From: Homalodisca vitripennis
Taxonomy: Eukaryota; Arthropoda; Insecta; Hemiptera; Cicadellidae
Length of the DNA: 64,000 bases
Assembly: GCF_021130785.1 (NCBI RefSeq)
Contig: NC_060207.1
Span: 103,714,001 to 103,778,000 of the forward strand
Direction of reading: 5' to 3'
Shown here: one piece after another, positions 54,990 to 60,900 of the stretch
Layout: each line of letters starts with the position of its first letter
Numbering within the stretch: the first letter of the stretch is position 1
Translations under genes and position numbers: made by a program
Notes under the pieces: model-generated
The model's database searches: none
Told to the model about the DNA's origin: nothing
The model's input: only the letters and a program-made list of their open reading frames with translations

Positions 54990-57900
54990 AAATTTTAATA
55001 AACATTGAATTGCAAAAAGTACTTGCTCCGCCGGGACTCGAACCTGGATCTCTCACTTGCCGGGTGAATGTGCTACCATTACACCACAGAGCCCTAACTT
55101 TTTACGATTCAATTATTTTGTATTTGGCCGTTTCTTTCACATATGTGTTTAAATATATATATATATATATATATACATAGATTAATCATAATTATTTATA
55201 TTTTAAACTTAAACAAAATTTTCCAGCCTTTACCCTGGGGACCTTCACCCGTTCACCAGGAAACCGTTCTTTATAATCGTCGACTCTGACAATAGCTTCG
55301 TATTCCAGCACATACCAAGGTACTTCGGCCAGCCAATGGTAGTACTCATGTCTCCTCAGGATATTCCACCAAGCTTTCAAGGTACTGGACATATGTTGTT
55401 GGCTCAATATACACTACACTGAGAAGTACAACTGCATCAATAATTGCACTTACCAATTATGTTAATGAACATTTCCTCTAAATACTTTTTATATATTTAC
55501 AAAATATGTATGTATTGTTTGGTTTATCACATATGTATTAAATATAAGATTGTTTGAGTACTGTTGTTTGTTTGTTAAAAAATAAATAAAAAAGAGGCGC
55601 CCTTTGTAAAACTTTTAAAGCCCACCCTCATGGACCAATAGCCTGTGTGTTATCTTATCAAACTAAATAAGGGGAAGTCAATTGTACAAGGGTGATGGTT
55701 CTAGTTCTGGGTCATAGATCAGATTTACCACTATGCCTCAGCCACCAGAGGGCCACATAAGTTTTCACATATTTGTATGAAATTCAAATATCATTGTCTA
55801 CTGCACGGGGATAAAGTAGTTATCCCACCATTATATTCATGCCATATTTTAATTATTCTTTTAAAATATTTAACAAGAAGAATATGACAGTGATATGACA
55901 ATGTTATAGTCTCAGAGCTCAAGTGTTAGAGCTTTCAACCAGAAATTGAGGAACGTGGACTTAAACACCACTAATTACTAGATTTTCTTATCATCAAATA
56001 TATTTCTATAGTTTTTGTTCATTCAATTCTAAAATCCAAGATTATCAAAAGACATTTTTCCTTATAAAAGATAATAGTCATTTAAAGCGAACGGTCACGA
56101 TCTTGCCAAGGAATTCTAATACAATTATCTATTTCGCAAATTGTTTTCCCATGGAAACACCGCTCTCAACAAACTGGTAGTTAGCACATTCAAACAAACA
56201 GGCGTCGACTTTGGTAAATTAAAAACCTTATCAGAGAAATCTTTGTTCAAAATTAAATGTTGTAAATACTGGTTTATAAAATTACACGGCTAAGACAATG
56301 ACTTTAATACCTTCATAACATGACCAATACTGAATATTTTGAACTGCCCGGTCAAGAATAAAAATTAAGATGGTAATTTAATAACAAATGTTTTATGTAA
56401 TTCTAAAACTACATTCTCAAAAAGTCTTTTTCTGTCTATGCATTTGTCTCTATATTGTATACAAATTTGGTCTTAATCGGATTATCAAAGTATCAGAATT
56501 ATGAAGTTTTAAAGTTACAATTTGGTTGAAAAATACCAAAAACTGTAAACTTTTTCAATGTTATCAACATAAAAACTGAAAGAAAGTCGGAAAACTTATT
56601 CTCTAAACACAGAAATAAACAAGCAACATTTTAATGTAAATCCCGTTATTGTATCTCAACTGCTTTGTTTGTGGTTAAATTTCCAATTCGGAAATAAACT
56701 TTTTCATTCACTTACATTAAAATACATATTAATTAATATACATTTACGAGTAGATGGCCATAAGTAATATAGGGTTGTTGTATGTTTTGTTTATGGTGGA
56801 TTTGACTTGGGTTTGGTATAAGGTAGTGAAAAATTTTTAGCTTTGTCTTATCGTTATTCAAGCAAAAGCTACTGTTTAATAAATGGGTAATTCATTGAAA
56901 TGTAGAACTATTTATTAAACAAAAGCAGTTCACAAAACAGGAGATATAAAATTTCGAACCTTAAAATTTCACTATGTCATAACATTAACAAGTCACATAT
57001 AATTGTGTTACTCTCAGCTAGTGATGCACTCCATATAAATATAAATAGAGAGAAACTGTATATTTATGTATTTTTATAATATTTTAAAGAAGTTTCAAGT
57101 AAATTATATTCTTAAATTTAACTGATAGCAAAGCTATCTTTGTCAGACACATCACATCGTGACCTCACAAGAATAAAAGTTTTTAAGTATTGGTTTTGTG
57201 TGTTTTAAATTGAATTAAGTTAATAGTAGCCAATTCAAGCTCCATCTTCAAAATTACAATATATTTTTAAATAATCATAATTTTAAATTCAACATGGGGG
57301 AGAGAGGGTTGCACAAAACACCTGGCCAGCACCTGTAGATTTGTAAATTCGGCTCTGGTAACAGGCAGGATTTGAACCTGCAGTATCTTTAACTCAGATC
57401 CAAAGTGATCTATTCCTAGAATTTTGACATTTCTCTAAATCATTTTAATATTCTAAAATATAAGTTCTCTTGAGAATTTAATTAAAAAAATGTGATCAAC
57501 TAAAGAATTACATCTAGAAATTTTGAATGTATCCTACTACTTACAACTGTAAAAGTTCAAATTTACTTTACTGTTTCATCAAAATTTGAGTAAAATCATT
57601 TATTGCTTCATACATAAACTGAATATTACAAGCATTATTGCTGTCACATTTTAATAAAAACAGTACTAGTAATATTGAAATAAAAATAAGGATAGTACAT
57701 GAATATTTTTATTTTTGATTTTGTCATTCTTTCAGATCATCAGCACAATGGAAGTCTGTTCACCCTGTTTCTACATAGTCCACTGACAGCGTTCTGCTTC
57801 ATCTGCAATATTCTCAATGTCCCCATACACCACTGGGAGCGCTGTCAGTCATTCATCGACAGATTTGTGACAGAAGCAAGTAGACTGTTTGGCCGCAGTA

Positions 57901-60900
57901 GAATAGGTACGTTCAGTTCATGTATATCATTTTTTTTATATTTACAATATTTCAACTATTTGAATGATTCTAATAATTTTAGTAACAATAATCACTATTA
58001 GTTGACTCAGAAAGTTTTACTTATATTTCCAGTCATTTCCTCTGTTATTTCAAGAATAAAAAATTTAAATAGTACAAAATTATAATACTTTAAAATGTCT
58101 GATCACAAAGTGGTCCTGAAAAGTATAAACACAAAATAGTCACAGTAAAACAACTATTTTATCATCCTGCACAAATAACAGCTGTTTTTGACATAAGTTG
58201 GTCCATAGAGTGATTGTTGGTATGTAATCTTAATGGTATTATTATATTACATTTTATACATTTTAAACATATTTTTATCTTTTATTATTTGGACATCACC
58301 AAGATTTTACTCATTTATATTTAATTTTTTTATAGTAAGATATTAGTAGAAAATATGTCTAGTTCAAAATTGTTTTGTATTTAATATTGACATTGATAAC
58401 ACAACTTAGGCTGTTGTATATCAATAAGATGTTTATTATTATTATTATGTAAAATTATTATGTAATAAAAATGTTAATGAAATATGTAAGTTTTAATTTT
58501 GTTTCATGTATGATAAAACTATGGTTCACCAAACACAGAGCAAAAGAGTCTTTAGAAACTTAATTGTATTTCCAACTCTGCCTACACCTTGTTCATAAGA
58601 CAAAATTGCGCAGAAAAACAACCAATTTTGCTCCTAGTGATGAAACCTACTACTAATTGGTGTTTGATACAAAACTTCAATTAGTTCATGTTTAAAAAAA
58701 ATTCTTAGTGTAGTGTGTTGGATTCATCCCATTTCATGTGATGAATTTTAAACCAGACATGTAGAGGAATTTCAGACTGCTTAGCAAGTTTTAAACTGTA
58801 CTGTTTTATGCTAACCCTTATTTTACCAGCTGTCTGTATCTGTTTTCACTAGATTACATGATAGTCAACAGACAAAAAAGTGTACTATTAGTTTACTGTT
58901 ACAACAGCTATTAATATTATATTGACTTATGATGAGGTAAAATTGTACCATAAAAGACCAATAATGTGTGTGTGTGTAAATTCTTATATAAAAAAGAATT
59001 TAATGCAGTACCCTTAATCTTATTTATTCCAACTATAGTTCATTATGTCAATGTATTCTGCTTAAACATACCGGTACTCTAACTTTTTGACAAATGTTGA
59101 TTATAATTTTTCTTCCTTTTCTTTATAATATGTGCTCAAGTAATTAACTTGAGAAGTATTCTTTTATCATAATGTTAAAAATTACCAGGTCAAAATATAC
59201 TTGATAAGACATCAAATTTTATGATATTGATGAAGTTTGCAATCAAGAATAATTTTTATTTTGAGTATCTTGACTCTGTAATAAGATATTATACTTTTTA
59301 TTCAGAAATAGACCGCAATAATTTAACAGTCCTCTCGGTTGACAGTTATTAGTAATTTAACACAGAAATGTAAATATTTAGATGAACTTCATTAATTTAA
59401 AAAGCAAACAAATAAATATCATTTTCACTGCTATAGTCTACAGAAACGTATTATTATGGCACTCCCATTATTAGCTACCGTGGTGTTCAATAGCCAATCA
59501 TGAGGTCATCTAAGGTAATTTTTAAATGTTTTGGGTGCATCAACAGCTTGGAAATAATTGGTTTGATCGATTCCCACTTGGCTATGTTATTCAAAGTTGT
59601 TGATTTATACGTAGATTCGACAATTTATCCAAGCATTTAGACCCAAAAACCATGTAAATTGCATTTTCAAAATCCTTTGGTTTTGATGTTTGCAGTCTTA
59701 CCAACACACCAAACTTTATCCTTGTAGCCCCTATGTTACAGTTCATTTAGGTATTGAAAAATGTTATATGAAAACCTACATCTAGTTGTAAGATTATAAC
59801 TCTTTATAGATAGTTGAAATCAACATTGAATGGTATGTTTAGATCCAGCATATCTTCAGTTTTTTGGAGATGACTTTCTGCGGCTACTTCTCCTGAGATA
59901 TGTTTTCTGTGATGTAGTTCTACATCTACATAGATCATTTAAAGTAAGTGATAACATAGATATTTATCTATAAACAATATTCATTCACTAGTTTACTCAT
60001 ATCTGTTAAATGTATAAAATATTGTTATGCATCAACAATTTAGGAAATTTTCAAATCTGCAGTGAAGACATTAAAAAAGTTAAAAGTAAAAAAATTTACC
60101 ATTAATGTAAACTGAGCCTGTTAAAGCACTAGTTGTTGTCATATATTTCTTGTTTTGGGATACTAAAGAGTTTTCTGATGTATTTATTAAAAAATCAGTA
60201 TTGTACTCTTTTACTATATTTTTCATTAAAACTTAACAAAAAATTTATTTTTAACTTAATTTAATATTTAAACAAATATTTTGAATTTCTTTTAGTTTAG
60301 AGCACTTAAAAGTACTTAAACCACTTGTGCTGGTTTTTTTGTGTGTTAATTAGAACAAACAACATTTAAATCAGTAAAACATTACTCTTTTACAATAAAT
60401 CACAAATAAAGCACATATTTATTAGTCATTGTCACTGTCTTCATCCAAGTCCTGTAATGTGCTCACATCTACAGCATCCCCGTTAGTGACAAGTCTCTGG
60501 AAGTAATTGTAAAGGCTCTGGAGGGATGTATGGGAGCAGGTCCAACATGTCTTGCTTTTTTTATTGAGTTACAGACCGATTCCTTGTGTTCAATGTACCC
60601 TGATCAATATTGCAAACGTTATATGGTTGCCCTCTTTTGTCCATGGGCATGAAATTCAGAGTTGAAAATGGCATCTCTTCAGAGACAGTGTCCTTGAAAA
60701 GGATTTTAAATGGTTTCCTCCTCTGATAGCATATCCATAGCCATGACAGGATGACCATCACAGTTTTTCTTTCTTTTGGTAATATTTATTAGGATGTTGT
60801 CAACAGACAAGAACTCCTCGTTCGTCATAACTGTTACATGAAAGGTTTCTTTTTCCTCGACCTAGTAATGGTTCTGTATCAGTTATCAGGTGTATGGATT

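Noticed and set aside
54908..55180. 90-codon frame
   Set aside because: It translates GT/TA repeats and the antisense of the tRNA-like unit, a well-known type of false protein.
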